DNA from: Agapetus fuscipes | Taxonomy: Eukaryota > Arthropoda > Insecta > Trichoptera > Glossosomatidae | Reading direction: 5' to 3' | DNA length: 64,000 nt | Assembly (NCBI GenBank): GCA_951799405.1 | Contig: OX637345.1 | Span: 5,270,001 to 5,334,000, forward strand | In this document: positions 1 to 10,603 of the stretch, in pieces | Layout of the letters: every line of letters begins with the position of its first letter | Position numbering within the stretch: position 1 is the first letter of the stretch | Translations under genes and position numbers: made by a program | The notes under the pieces: generated by a model | The model's database searches: none | Told to the model about the DNA's origin: nothing | What the model saw: only the letters and a program-made list of their open reading frames with translations

Positions 1-125
1 GATTTGTTTTCCGGGATCTGTTGCCGTGGTCTGTAGGAGCTGGAGTTTTCGGACGTTTTGCCCATATGTATGATGGGCTTCTTCAGCGTGTAATTGAAAT
101 GATGAAGATCTTTTTGGAACCGTGA
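1..125 (-). repeat. Family F inverted-repeat element, partial copy
   Basis: This matches the hairpin element at 40310-40525 and the fragment at 3291-3370. Read on the minus strand it holds CTGAAGA (80-86), an extra A, a GCCCAT/ATGGGC stem and then AAAACGTC where better copies have GAAACGTC. The motif is therefore a decayed hammerhead-like core. The element is cut by the window edge. Confidence 0.6.
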
Positions 126-275
126 TGTTTCAAAATGATGATATTGATGTTGAATATTGAATGAATGATGTTGAAACTTTGTTATTCATGCAATGTTTTA
201 TTTGAAAGGTTCATTGAAATTATAAAAAAAACCGTAGATTTATTTCTAAGCTTTCACATTTTTTTAAATTCAGTC

Positions 276-330
276 CGGTCGATGGCTCAGTTGGTAGAGT
301 GTTTGCATCTAGGGAATTTTTCATGCAACG
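276..330 (+). mobile_element. SINE-A head fragment
   Basis: Only the 5' tRNA-like part is present, with the Pol III A-box-like string GGCTCAGTTGG. Sequence after about 325 no longer matches SINE-A. This is a truncated copy, not a tRNA gene, because there is no T-arm or acceptor closure. Confidence 0.6.
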
Positions 331-733
331 TTCCAAAAATATTGAAAATTTACACATACACCTACGCTTTTCTACGGACAAATTTTTTATATTATGTGGG
401 TAGAAATCCTATTGAAGAGATGCTTAAGTACGTCTTTGGAAATCTCTACCCCGAGTACAAACATGCGGACAAGAAAACTAACTCACTCACTAGAAGCGCT
501 GTTTTATCTTTCATACATGTTCGATTTACGTGATCGAGGAGTGTTTTGTACTAGAGCTCATTATGTGCGTACGGAGGTCTGCCAGATAATATTATTACTA
601 AAATTCCATAAGGACACTTTTCTGTGCGCATTCACAAATAAAATTGAACGTCTCTACCGAGAGATTTGAAAGTGTCTGCAAACGAAACTAGTCTTAAGAG
701 AATTTTATACTCTAAATCTGTTTTAGTTTCTTA
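331..733. other. No gene seen; contains a family G foldback (about 440-575)
   Basis: The segment holds CCGAGTACAAA near 450 and the opposite-facing TTTTGTACT near 545, the same small foldback seen at 21850-22000. Short open frames here have no recognisable domain and look like chance. Confidence 0.4.
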
Positions 734-976
734 CGGGGCTATTCTTAGACATTTTAGTCGTCGGTTGAGCCCACGCTTTGACAAACTAATGATGCATTTG
801 TATGTAGACTTGTCAATCCAAGATGGCCGCAAGTAAACAGCTGACTGGTTTTCATACAAATATTACAAAATTCGGTAGGTAAGAATGACCCTGCTGATGA
901 AACTTCCAGCGCAGGCACCATTAGTTTGTCAAAGCGTGGGCTCAACCGACGACTAAAATGTCTAAGAATAGCCCCG
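734..976. mobile_element. MITE with 58-bp terminal inverted repeats
   Basis: The arms at 734-791 and 919-976 are near-perfect reverse complements starting CGGGGCTATTCTTAGACATT. TTA flanks both sides (731-733 and 977-979). A 3-bp TTA duplication is typical of PIF/Harbinger elements, so this is probably a non-autonomous member of that superfamily. The 127-bp centre has no coding capacity. The arms are so well matched that the insertion is likely young. Confidence 0.85.
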
Positions 977-979
977 TTA

Positions 980-1435
980 AACTTTATGGTCTTAGCAAAA
1001 GAGTGACAGTAATGAATAAAATTAGTCGTGTTTATTATTTTTTTGTCATCAACGTCTTAATTGACAGTCCCACCCTGTTGGAATGCTTCAGGTCATATGT
1101 GCATAACGACTACACCCGAAGGCGAGTCAATGATTTATTTCATGTACTGAAAAAAGTCGTACTGATGTCGCGGCGCAACACCCTGTGACACGGAGTGTAA
1201 AGCTCTTAAATAAGTCTTATATAGACATTTTTTTGTGTTATTTATTTAGATTTAACAATATAGCAATCGAGTTCCTCCTATTGTGTTGATAGCTGTGAGG
1301 GTGCACTTTTACTAGAGTAACCTGGTATTCACAAAAAATATGTACGCAGGTTGACAAATCGATATTTCAGTTTGTTAAACGATTGCGACAATATTAAAAG
1401 TACCTAAGTAATAAGGTTCAATCTCTATCAAGGGT
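980..1435. other. Unassigned AT-rich sequence
   Basis: I see no domain, RNA gene or internal repeat in this stretch. One short open frame runs on from the MITE arm and is not credible as a gene. Confidence 0.4.
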
Positions 1436-1439
1436 GAAA

Positions 1440-1510
1440 AAAATGTTTTCTCGTTTGGATGTTTATTTCATACTCAAAATAAAGTAGCGGTAAGGTTTAC
1501 TCATAAACTT
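1440..1510 (+). mobile_element. SINE-A internal fragment
   Basis: It matches the middle of SINE-A (TGTTTATTTC, then ACTCAAAATAAA, then GGTTTACTCA). Head and tail are missing. Confidence 0.45.
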
Positions 1511-1569
1511 GTCCTCATCTAACATTACTTGCCGTCATTTAATGTTGAAGGAATGCCTTATGCTACGAG

Positions 1570-1705
1570 GCTTATGGTATGAGGCTGATCCTCATGCTGT
1601 AAAAACTTGGTTCACTTTTGTCAATGCCACTCCCAGTTTCAGGGTTGCTAGGCTTATGATGGCTGCTGATGTGCATGCATTAAATATCAGCCTTAATTTT
1701 TTTTT
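1570..1705 (+). repeat. Family C fragment
   Basis: It starts with the family C signature (GGTATGAGGCTGATCC) and ends near TTAAATATCAGCC. It lacks the usual ATTATAGATT tail. Confidence 0.5.
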
Positions 1706-1735
1706 TTTAAATAAAAATAGATTTGTGGAAAGGAA

Positions 1736-2479
1736 TTGTGGTTAGGTAACCATTTGAAGTTGAATGCAAGTAAGACGAAAGTATTGATTTTTGAAAGAGA
1801 TGATGAAAATATGAATTATGAATTTAAAATTAATGGAATGAATGTTGATGTCGTAAATGAGTTTGTATACCTGGGAAGTAAGTTTGAAAAAGATGGAAGA
1901 ATGACCGGTGAATTTGAAAGAAGAATAATGAAAGGCAGGTGCGTACTGGGTGCTACCGCTAGCATCGCCAAAAACCAGAATCTTTAAAAAAATGTTCGAC
2001 TGGCGGTGCACGGTGGTATACTAGTGCCCACTCTGATGTATGGAAGTGAAGCCTGGACGGTGAGTGAAAGTGAGATTAGTAAAGTCTATACGGTAGAAAT
2101 GGATTACTTAAGAAGTATGATTGGAAAAAGACGGAGTGCTAGGGTGAGGAATGATTTTGTTAGAGAGGAATGCGGTGTAAGAGAAAGTGTGAAAGTAAAG
2201 ATTAAAAGAAGTATACTTAGATGGTTTGGACATTTGGAGAGAATGAATGAGGAAAGAATGACGAAGAAAGTATATGCTGCAAGAATTGATGGATGTCTTG
2301 GAAGAGGAAGACCGAGAAAGGTATGGATGGACCAAATTTTCGAAATAGCGAGTGAATGGGATATCCAGAGTCATAATAAAAGGAGAGCTTGTATGAAAAA
2401 AGTTATGACTCTGGATGAAATGAAAGAAGTATGCAAGGACAGGAAGAAGTGGCGGCTAATCTGCAATGCTGATTTTTAA
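1736..2479 (+). pseudogene. Non-LTR retrotransposon reverse transcriptase, C-terminal part (LINE-2)
   Basis: About 247 codons encode the C-terminal part of a LINE reverse transcriptase. Recognisable blocks are HLKLNASKTKVLIF and FVYLGSKF (end of the RT domain), LMYGSEAWTVSESE, ILRWFGHLERM and GRGRPRKVWMDQI, the order seen in RTE- and Jockey-type proteins; I do not assign the clade. A TAA at 1985-1987 interrupts the frame, which continues in the same register from 1988, so this is one nonsense mutation and not a frameshift. The N-terminal endonuclease, the palm and the catalytic YADD box are absent, so the copy is 5' truncated and dead. Its 3' UTR runs into a family C unit. A second copy of that UTR lies at 14285-14695, and related coding fragments are at 39181-39250 and 59835-60110. 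Confidence 0.8.
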
Positions 2480-3049
2480 TGTTGGTTTATTGGCTTGCTA
2501 CATTTTTTGCATAAGACATTTTTTTGTATAGATTTATTTTTAAGGTTTTGTTGTTTTCTTATACTTAAATGTTATTTATTACTCGTATTCCTTGACTTAT
2601 AGGTTGGTATGAGGCTGACCACCCATACTGTAAAAAATGGTTCACTTTGCCAATGTCACCCCTGTTTCAGGGAATGTCGGCAAGAGTTGCAGGGCTTATG
2701 TTCATTTGAGGTTTGGATTTTGTTTGTAAGTGCACAATCAGCATTTGTAAGCGCGAACTACACGTGTTTGTTTGTGGGCATACATCTGAGAGCTTTGAAT
2801 GAATATATCCTTGCAACTTAGATTATAGATTATAGATTATAGAATGCGGTTAACTTTGCCAATGTCACCCCTGTTTCAGGGAAGGTCGGCAAAAGTTGTG
2901 GGGCTTATGTTCATTTGAGGTTTGGATTTTATTTGTAAGTACACATTCAGCATTTGTAAGCGCGAACTACACTTGTTGGTTTGTGGGCATACATCTGAGA
3001 GCTTTAAATGAATATATCCTTGCAACTTAGATTATAGATTTATAGATTA
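2480..3049 (+). repeat. LINE-2 3' UTR and two family C units
   Basis: After the RT stop, about 110 bp of 3' UTR leads into a family C unit (about 2588-2842). A second, internally started unit follows at 2843-3049. Both end in GCAACTTAGATTATAGATT, a simple-repeat tail of the kind left by target-primed reverse transcription. This arrangement, repeated at 14285-14695, is the main reason to read family C as the 3' end of LINE-2. Confidence 0.65.
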
Positions 3050-3222
3050 ATGCAATCCACCAACCTATTTTGCCTGGCCAGTTGTCTTCATGCGAAAGCA
3101 GAAGCTTGTGTGCATGCAACGGCATCTGTTGAACCAGGGTCGAAATTATCGTCGCGGGATTCGAACCAACGTTATCCGGTTCCAAATAACCCGACTCGAT
3201 CCCCGCGGCCATAACACCGACA
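3050..3222 (-). mobile_element. SINE-D
   Basis: Read on the minus strand it begins GTTATGGCCGCGGGGATCGA, followed by the B-box-like GTTGGTTCGAATCCCGC, and ends near GGTTGGTGGATTGCATT. The TGGCCG start resembles a class-II tRNA (Leu/Ser). A better-preserved copy is at 56169-56405. It splits family C sequence, whose tail resumes at 3223-3268. Confidence 0.6.
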
Positions 3223-3290
3223 TAATGTAATAAATGTCAGTATATCTTTGAAACTTAGATTATAGATACATTTCACAGTTAGAACTTTTC

Positions 3291-3370
3291 TTGGAGGAGA
3301 CTTGTTTTCCGGGATCTGTTGCCGTGGTCTGTGTCTACGATGGGCTTCTTCAGCGTGAAGGTGAAATGAT
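3291..3370 (-). repeat. Family F fragment with internal deletion
   Basis: It matches the outer arm of the 40310-40525 hairpin but lacks about 30 bp, from the middle of the arm to TCTACGATGGGC. The GAAAC half of the hammerhead-like motif is lost, while the CTGAAGA half remains. Confidence 0.6.
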
Positions 3371-3734
3371 AAAGATGATCTTGGTGAAATTTTAAAGATT
3401 TTTCCTTCTTGTCCACACTTTTTAACACGGCTCTTGGGGCTGTGAGCATAAATTTTTGCGAAATATATAAACCGATATTTATTCAAAATATGTATTCAAC
3501 TCCGCCATTCAAACGGAGCCGAGAAAACTTTTCTAGATTTCTGCAAAAGGCTCGCAAAAATATTCAAGTACTTGTGTGATATTATTACAAGCGAATGCGA
3601 CGTTGAACATGTGGAAATTTTAATAGGGAAACTTGATATGTTTTTTTTAACTGAAACTATTTACGTGGTTTCTGCTTGTTTGTTTATGTGGTAGTTAGGA
3701 TACAAATAAAAGTAAAAACTGCAATATCCGTCTA
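3371..3734. other. Unassigned sequence
   Basis: No coding domain, RNA gene or clear repeat is visible. Confidence 0.4.
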
Positions 3735-3882
3735 TAATCTAAGTTGTAAGGATATATTGCCATTTATCTCACAAACAAGCACATGCATGTTCACGCTTAC
3801 GCATACTGCATGTGTACATACATAATAAACCAAACCTCATTTGAACATAAACTTGGTAACTCCTGCCACCTTTCCATGAAAT
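3735..3882 (-). repeat. Family C copy
   Basis: The minus strand shows the family C 3' half ending in AACTTAGATTATAGA, with the GGTATGAGGCTGACC start missing. Confidence 0.55.
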
Positions 3883-3958
3883 CATCAAAAGCTGTACGCA
3901 GTGACATCACAGCAATACCTTTTTTAATTTATTTATGTTCTTAAGTTTAATAGTAACA

Positions 3959-4215
3959 TTCCTTGACTTATAGGTTCGTATGAGGCTGACTACCCATACT
4001 GTAAAAAATGGTTCTCTTTGCCAATGTCAGCCCTGTTTCAGAGAAGGTCTGCAAGAGTTGCAGGGCTTATGTTAATTTGAGATTGGGTTTTTATATTGTA
4101 GGTCCACATAAGGCATGTGTAAGTGCGACGTCATACATGTCTGTTTGTGGGAATGCGTTTAATATGAATCTTAAATTATATATATATTTGCAGCTTAGAT
4201 TTAAATTTAGATATT
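3959..4215 (+). repeat. Family C copy, near full length
   Basis: It begins CCTTGACTTATAGGTTCGTA and ends TTGCAGCTTAGATTTAAATT. The open frame across it is a by-product of the repeat. Confidence 0.6.
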
Positions 4216-4509
4216 TAGACATAACAATACACACGGTAGCCAGTCCTCTCAGGAGAATGAAGCGTTAACCAATATACTCGTACAACGACCGGTCATTGAA
4301 TTCAAGTTATTGTAATGCAAGTTATATTTGAAATTGTTGTACAAAGTATAAATTTAATACGAGTTTTAGTGCTCAATTAAATCCTGTAACGATCATTTGA
4401 ACAAGCTCTCTCAATACTCCAAGTATAAACTTTTTTCTATGACTCAACCATAGCGTTTTACTTAAAACTTTAGAGTCCAGAGTCTTAGCTGGAAAATGTA
4501 TGGGGCTAC
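4216..4509. other. Unassigned sequence
   Basis: Nothing recognisable except CCAAGTATAAA near 4418, which also occurs near 22090 and 58880. Confidence 0.35.
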
Positions 4510-4984
4510 GGTCCTATCCGGAAGAAAACAAAAAAAGGGAGTAATTTTCGTACACATATTTGTTACTGTTCAATCTTGGATCATTTGAAAATCCTGAACC
4601 AATCGTCAAATAATAATTATTATGTTTACTAATAAGGATTAATATTGCACATCGTTCTGCAATTTTTTGAGAATTTATATAGCAATGTAACTTTTTTGAA
4701 CAGTGCAAAGAAAAAATGAAATTCAAAGGAATTAGTTTCGAAGATCGTACCTACATAAGTGGTATCGCCATGAAATAAAACTATTTTGATAGATATTTTC
4801 ATGGAAAATAATGTTATGATGTATAATTTTCTCGTATCTTCTATATTTTTTCTTAAAAAAAAAAATACCATTCAGGTGGACACTTCTAAGATCATATAAT
4901 TCAGGAGCATCGTTTCTCGGCGTATTCTTATTGCAAATTTAATTTCGTGTCCACCAAGCTACACGTTTTCTTCCGGATGGGACC
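4510..4984. mobile_element. Putative TIR element, about 475 bp
   Basis: GGTCCTATCCGGAAGAAAAC near the left end is answered by its near-perfect reverse complement GTTTTCTTCCGGATGGGACC near the right end. The inverted repeat is about 20 bp. I see no clear target duplication, and the interior has no coding domain. Confidence 0.5.
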
Positions 4985-5255
4985 GCAAGACAAATCAACG
5001 ACCCGCATTAATATAGAATCTCAAACAGCAACTCTAGTAAAAGTTTACACTTCCATACATTTTTAGTGAAACATTACGGTTTAGTTAAAACGTAAAATTT
5101 CTTACTGGTCTATTGATACTTTACAATCGTCCACTGGGAGCTCTGTCATTTAAGCTGGTTTTGGACTTTTCCAAAGACCTAATGAGAGTTTGAGCTTCTT
5201 TTAAAACCAGTTTTACGGAGGCGGAAAGTTTTTTAAAATTCTTAAACCCCGCCCC
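4985..5255. other. Unassigned sequence
   Basis: No feature recognised. A G/C-rich patch (CCCCGCCCCCGAGG) lies just before the tandem duplication. Confidence 0.35.
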
Positions 5256-5855
5256 CGAGGGATGGGCGGTATTTTCACACTCCCCAAGGAGACGGAAAAG
5301 AAAATTCTTCCCTTACTTTCGACGAGTTTTTCAAAGTGTGAAATTGGGATTTAATTCATCAAAAAATAACGCTGTTAAAATATTCATATTTTGTAAGCTA
5401 TAAAAGATTGCAGTCTATTGGATTACGTCTCTAACAACTAATTAAGCAAGGGAAAACATTTTTTAGAGGCAAAATATGTTATAAGAAGGCCAACTAAGCA
5501 CATGAAGTGTAATTTGTTGCTATTTTCTGTTTTTCGTTGTCTTCAAATGTTTTGGGAGGGATGGGCGGTATTTTCACACTCCCCAAGGAGACGGAAAAGA
5601 AAATTCTTCCCTTACTTTCGACGAGTTTTTCAAAGTGTGAAATTGGGATTTAATTCATCAAAAAATAACGCTGTTAAAATATTCATATTTTGTAAGCTAT
5701 AAAAGATTGCAGTCTATTGGATTACGTCTCTAACAACTAATTAAGCAAGGGAAAACATTTTTTAGAGGCAAAATATGTTATAAGAAGGCCAACTAAGCTG
5801 CACATGAAGTGTAATTTGTTGCTATTTTCTGTTTTTCGTTGTCTTCAAATGTTTT
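5256..5855. repeat. Two-copy tandem duplication, period about 299 bp
   Basis: GATGGGCGGTATTTTCACAC starts at 5261 and again at 5560, and the following ~290 bp are almost identical. The second copy has a 3-bp insertion (AAGCTGCACATG against AAGCACATG) and runs on into different sequence after ATGTTTTG. The high identity suggests a recent local duplication. No gene is visible in the unit. Confidence 0.9.
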
Positions 5856-6190
5856 GCTATTCCAAACCCAAAATAAAAATGCCAACAAGCTCTTTACAAA
5901 AATGAGAACTAGTCATGAATTGGGAAACCCCACTTCAAATGTAGTGGTTGCCGAAAGCTGGCCCCCTTACCTGTGAAACAAAATAGGTTTTACACGCCAT
6001 ATGCGACCCCGCATGGGACAATGGAGCAAGGAGTAACTCTATTCGTTTAACTTAGTTGCTTTTGCGCATAGTTCGCATCTGGTGAGTGAAACCCATTTAT
6101 TTTCAAAGGTAAAAGGTTCGGCCTTTCGCCAACTACTTCACTGCTCTCAAAGAGGTAGGTTTCAGTTTTTTGTGAAGGCTGAGGCATTTT
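5856..6190. mobile_element. Two broken SINE-A fragments in opposite orientation
   Basis: About 5862-6058 matches the 3' two-thirds of SINE-A on the plus strand (CCCCCTTACCTGTGAAA, then GCAAGGAGTAACTC). About 6070-6185 matches it on the minus strand (CCATTTATTTTCAAAGGTAA). The two meet head to head near 6062. Confidence 0.55.
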
Positions 6191-6904
6191 TTTTCAATTA
6201 ACATTTCTTTTTAAATACACTTTTTTTATTAAAGTAATAAATCTTTGAGTATACAATTAATATAAGTTAGTAAAAGTAGAAATCCTTGCAAGTATTTTTA
6301 TTTTTCATTATTAATTACGACCCATTTGAAAACAACGAAGAACGATCAACAGCTACAAGTCACACTACATGTGCAGCTTAGTTGCGTTACGTAGTGATTT
6401 TGAGTTAAAAATAAGCTCCAAAACGGGAAATTACATCGTAGACCCTTGAAACCATAGCCCTTTGGTATGAGTGCAAGCATGCTTATAACTGAGTTATAAA
6501 CAACACAGCCGAATAAAAAAATACTGAAAAAAGACAAAGCTTAGTCTTTTTATTGCTTAAAATTAAAATGGATTCAATTTTCATTGTAAGTACACATTGC
6601 CATGTATATATATTTCATAGTCTGCATTAAATGCTTTACTGAGCCAATGGCAATTCTGCTAGCACTTGCGGCTTTACATGCCATAGCGTTTCCACTTTAA
6701 TTGAAATGATAATTTTAGCAAATTCGTGCACTCGGGTTATTGTTGTCCTGTTTTGGCGGTTAATTCAGGGACTGTAGAGCGCTCAACCGTAGCAAGACCC
6801 TGTTGCCGAACAATCCATTAGAACGACCGCACTCGCTCGAGTAGTATCTAATCGTACAATTGAATTGATGTCTCTAATTCAAATCCATTTGATGAGTTTA
6901 TTTG
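6191..6904. other. Unassigned sequence with a possible SINE-A scrap at 6355-6430
   Basis: A short stretch near 6370 (GCAGCTTAGTTGCGTTACG) resembles the SINE-A 3' end. The rest shows no gene or repeat. Confidence 0.35.
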
Positions 6905-7215
6905 ACCCGCTACGCAACTCGCAACAAAGCTGTAAATATAGTGTAACTCCTTGCCGTGTTATCCTCGAAGGGTTTTTATTTTAACAAGTGAGGAGGCTGG
7001 CCATACACTTCCGATGAAGTGGGAAGTTTCCAGCTCCCGAGGGTGCTTGTACTCATTTCTTGTGAAGGCTGTGTAAGCCTTGCCGGTATTTTATTTCGGG
7101 TTTGAAATAAACCCCTAAACGGGAAATCATTCTTGACACTCTTGGTGGGATTCGAACCCAAGCTCTCGGCATGGAATGCAAGCACTCTAGCAATTTAGCT
7201 ATTGACCGGACTCAC
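6905..7215 (-). mobile_element. SINE-A, near full length
   Basis: On the minus strand it runs from GTCCGGTCAATAGCTAAATT (A-box region, mutated) through the B-box-like GGTTCGAATCCCACC to the 3' part near GTAACTCCTTGCCG. A segment around 6985 is diverged. Confidence 0.75.
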
Positions 7216-8191
7216 CATTAAAAATAAACTCATAAGGTTTCTTTCTGTGGTTTATTCTCATGTTTCTTTTCTTTAATTTAGATTTTTGTACTCATTATTT
7301 ATAGATACTCGTTACATTTTTAATTTTATAATCTTACTAGCAGTACCCGGCGTGTTTCACTACGCCATTTGGGCATGTGGTATCAATTTTTTTCTACAGA
7401 TAAAAGAGGAAACAACAGGATCAAAAAAAAAAGTGTGCTAATCGGAATCAAGCTTCACACAATTTATCTCTAGGTTAATCTTCACGTTTTCTAAAAAAAA
7501 GGTCTAGGTACAACTGTTAAGCAGCCAGAGCCAAGCATAGGGAAAATCGATTGCGGTGCTCCATTTATATTTAAGATAAAAAAATCATCAATCAGTATGC
7601 GGAAAATGCTTCACACAATATGATGCACTTAAGTGTTTTTTCAACTATCTCCATAAAAGTGTAATTTATGTTGAATTTTTGACACCCTGTCCTGTCTTTA
7701 TCCCGGCCAAGTGAATTCACATTTTTTCCCCACATTTAAAATGTGCTCTATCCATTATTTCAATAAGTGAAAGTTTTAGGTAGTGCACACGGAACATTTT
7801 CTATTGACAACAAAATTGTAAGTCGCACGGCCGGGTTAGGTAAAAGGCAAACATTTTGTTTATCTTGGTTGCTTTAGACCATTGTCACATAGAAGAAAGA
7901 CGTTTAACCGCCGAGAAAAAAACGATCTTTAAATTTGTGGTGAGTATATAATTTTACAGAAATGCGTTTTTTGAAAAAACAACTATATTATGTATATTTT
8001 AATTAAAAGTATGTTTCAATAAAAGGTTTTAATAATAATAATATATTTCAATATGGTCTTCTAGTTGTGACCTACGAACTTTCTTTTATCGTATTTTTTA
8101 TAAGTGCGGGATATAAAAGCTTTCTAACATTTCTAAAATTCAACTTGGAATACTTGAATAACATTTTTTAATTTGGAACTTTTGTCTAGGC
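7216..8191. other. Unassigned sequence; possible RTE-type repeat start near 7335
   Basis: CTAGCAGTACCCGGCGTGTT near 7338 resembles the start of RTE-like repeats known in insects (a recollection, not checked). The following ~850 bp has no domain I recognise. Confidence 0.3.
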
Positions 8192-8255
8192 CAGGGGTCG
8201 GCAACCTTTTGAGTCGGAAGAGCCAAAAATTACAATTTTCAAATTTCAAAGTTTG

Positions 8256-8490
8256 TCCTTGACTTATAGGTTGGTATGAGGCTGACCACCCATACTGTAA
8301 AAAATGGTTCACTTTGCCAATGTCGCCCCTGTTTCAGGGAAGGTCGGCAAGAGTTGCAGGGCTTATGTTCATTTAAGATTGGGTTTTTATATTGTAGTTC
8401 CACATGCGGTATGTGTGAGCGCGAAATTATGCGTGTCTGCTTATGGGAATGCATTTGATGTGAATCTCAAATGATACATATCTTATTTTG
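8256..8490 (+). repeat. Family C copy inside hAT-like MITE
   Basis: It begins CCTTGACTTATAGGTTGGTA and is followed again by MITE sequence (AAAGAGCCACAAATG) after about 8508. Confidence 0.65.
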
Positions 8491-8689
8491 GATTTGGATT
8501 TGTAAAGAGCCACAAATGTTTTTTTGCCAACAATAAATAGCGTCGATGGGGCGGGGGGAGGGTGGGGGGTGAAAAGCGAGTACAAGTTGCGGAGAGATCG
8601 TTAATCGATTCAGAACGATTTAGTTTTTTTCGATCAGAAGTATAATTCTGTGTTTTTTTTATATTTGCGTATGAAGCTAGATATACTTC

Positions 8690-8950
8690 TCCTTGACTGA
8701 TAGGTTGGTATGCGGCTGACCACCCATACTGTAAAAAATGGTTCACTTTGCCAATGTCACCCCTGCTTCAGGGAAGGTCGGCAAGAGTTGCAGGGCTTAT
8801 GTTCATTTGAGATTGGGTTTTTTATATTGTAGGTCCACATGCGGCATGTGTAAGCGCGAAATTATGCATGTCTGCTTGTGGGAATGCATTTGATATGAAT
8901 CTCAATTGATACATATCTTTGCAGCTTAGATTTAGATTTAGATTTTAGAA
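8690..8950 (+). repeat. Family C copy inside hAT-like MITE
   Basis: It runs from TCCTTGACTGATAGGTTGGT to a GCAGCTTAGATTTAGATTT tail. It differs from the copy at 8256 mainly by small indels. Confidence 0.65.
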
Positions 8951-9054
8951 GCTAAAGAGCCGTAACTTCACACCCAAAGAGCCGCATGTGGCTGGTGAGC
9001 CGCAGGTTGCTTACCCCTAACCAAACCGATATCGATCCACCATATTTGTAAAAA

Positions 9055-9268
9055 GTCCGGTCTATAGCTTAGTTGGTAGAGTAACTGCATTCCATGCCGA
9101 GATCTCGAGTTAGAATCCCACTGAAGTTGTCAGAAATTATTTCTCGTTTCAGTGTTTATTTCTAACCCAAAATAAAATACCGGCAAGGCTTACTCAGCCT
9201 TCATAAGAAATGAGTGTCAAGCCACTCAGGAGCTGAATAACATCCATTTCAAGTTGGCGTAAAGTAAA
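9055..9268 (+). mobile_element. SINE-A, 3'-truncated
   Basis: The head TCCGGTCTATAGCTTAGTTG is followed by the SINE-A body up to AAGTTGGCGTAA, then joins family C sequence. Most of this copy lies inside the duplicated segment starting at 9086. Confidence 0.65.
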
Positions 9269-10320
9269 AGTTACTGGGTTGTTCATTTTAGATTTGGATT
9301 TTAAATTATGAGTAGGTACACATGCAGCATTTGTAAGCGTGGACTTACATGTGTCTACTTGTGAGCATGCATTTTATATGAATCTTTAATGTATATGTAT
9401 ATTTGCAACTAAGATTATGTATTGTAGTTGAATATAATGGTCTTCTTCTATTGGGTGGTTTCAAAATTTACCGACCTCGTTGCTGAAATATTGAGAATTG
9501 AGAACCATTGTTTATTTGATCACCATCAAACTTCACAGGATTCATTCTAAAAATATGTTACATGTTTCCTGAAAATTTCGTCAAAATCGGATGAGCGGTT
9601 TATGAGTATAGGGAACATACATACATACATACATACATACATACATACATACATACATACACACATCCTTCTTTATAGATATAGATAGATAGATTGCATT
9701 CCATGCCGAGATCTCGAGTTAGAATCCCACCGAAGTTGTCAGAAATTATTTCCCGTGTCAGTGTTTATTTTAAACCCAAAATAAAATACCGGCAAGGCTT
9801 ACTCAGCCTTCATAAGAAATGAGTGTCAAGCCACTCAGGAGCTGAATAACATCCATTTCAAGTTGGCGTAAAGTAAAAGTTACTGGGTTGTTCATTTTAG
9901 ATTTGGATTTTAAATTATGAGTGGGTACACATGCAGCATTTGTAAGCGTGAACTTACATGTGTCTACTTGTGAGCATGCATTTTATATGAATCTTTAATG
10001 TAAATGTATATTTGCAACTAAGATTATGTATTGTAGTTGAATATAATGGTCTTCTTCTATTGGGTGGTTTCAAAATTTACCGACCTCGTTGCTGAAATAT
10101 CGAGAATTGAGAACCACTGTTTATTTGATCACCATCAAACTTCACAGGATTCGTTCTAAGAATATGTTACATGTTTCCTGAAAATTTCGTCAAAATCGGA
10201 TGAGCGGTTTATGAGTCTATAGGGGACATACATACATACATACATACATACATACATACATACATACATACATACATACATACATACATACATACACACA
10301 TCCTTCTTTATAGATATAGA
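9086..10320. repeat. Segmental tandem duplication, period 609 bp, with CATA microsatellites
   Basis: TGCATTCCATGCCGAGATCT occurs at 9086 and 9695, and the following ~590 bp are nearly identical. Each copy holds a SINE-A piece, a family C piece (about 9275-9420 and 9884-10030) and an RTE-like 3' end with GTCAAAATCGGATGAGCGG followed by a CATA array (about 9608-9662 and 10229-10295). The second array is longer. Breakpoints fall near the microsatellite tail, which suggests unequal crossing-over or slippage. Confidence 0.9.
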
Positions 10321-10603
10321 TTTAGTGATTGTTTATTTTATATATTAATTAAATGCTTTTAATTATTTGTGTTTCTTAAATAATATGTTGGTATCATTAA
10401 TTGATGAGGCGTTCACTTTGTAACGTTCCATTTGAATTATTAAAAATAAAAAATCAAGAAACCGGCCGTACGTTATTCAATTTCACTCGACCCGTAACCA
10501 CATACAAATTATTTTTTTATTTTTAATTGTTAAAATTTAAATATGTTGGTGTGTAAAATAAAATATTCGAAGTTTTATTATTATTATTTTTTTTTTTTTT
10601 AAA
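10321..10603. other. Unassigned AT-rich sequence
   Basis: A/T runs only; no gene or repeat family recognised. Confidence 0.35.

Larger units (their letters stand above)
8192..9019. mobile_element. hAT-like MITE interrupted by two family C copies
   Basis: The left end CAGGGGTCGGCAACCTTTTG and the right end, whose reverse complement reads TAGGGGTAAGCAACCTGCGG, form inverted termini. Interior strings AAGAGCCACAAATG and AAAGAGCCGCATGTGGCT are typical of hAT MITEs with CAGGGGTCGGCAA ends. I see no 8-bp target duplication. Family C copies at about 8256-8490 and 8690-8950 separate the MITE into pieces. Confidence 0.65.

Noticed and set aside
754..945. 63-codon minus-strand open frame
   Set aside because: It lies across the MITE arms and is not a credible gene.
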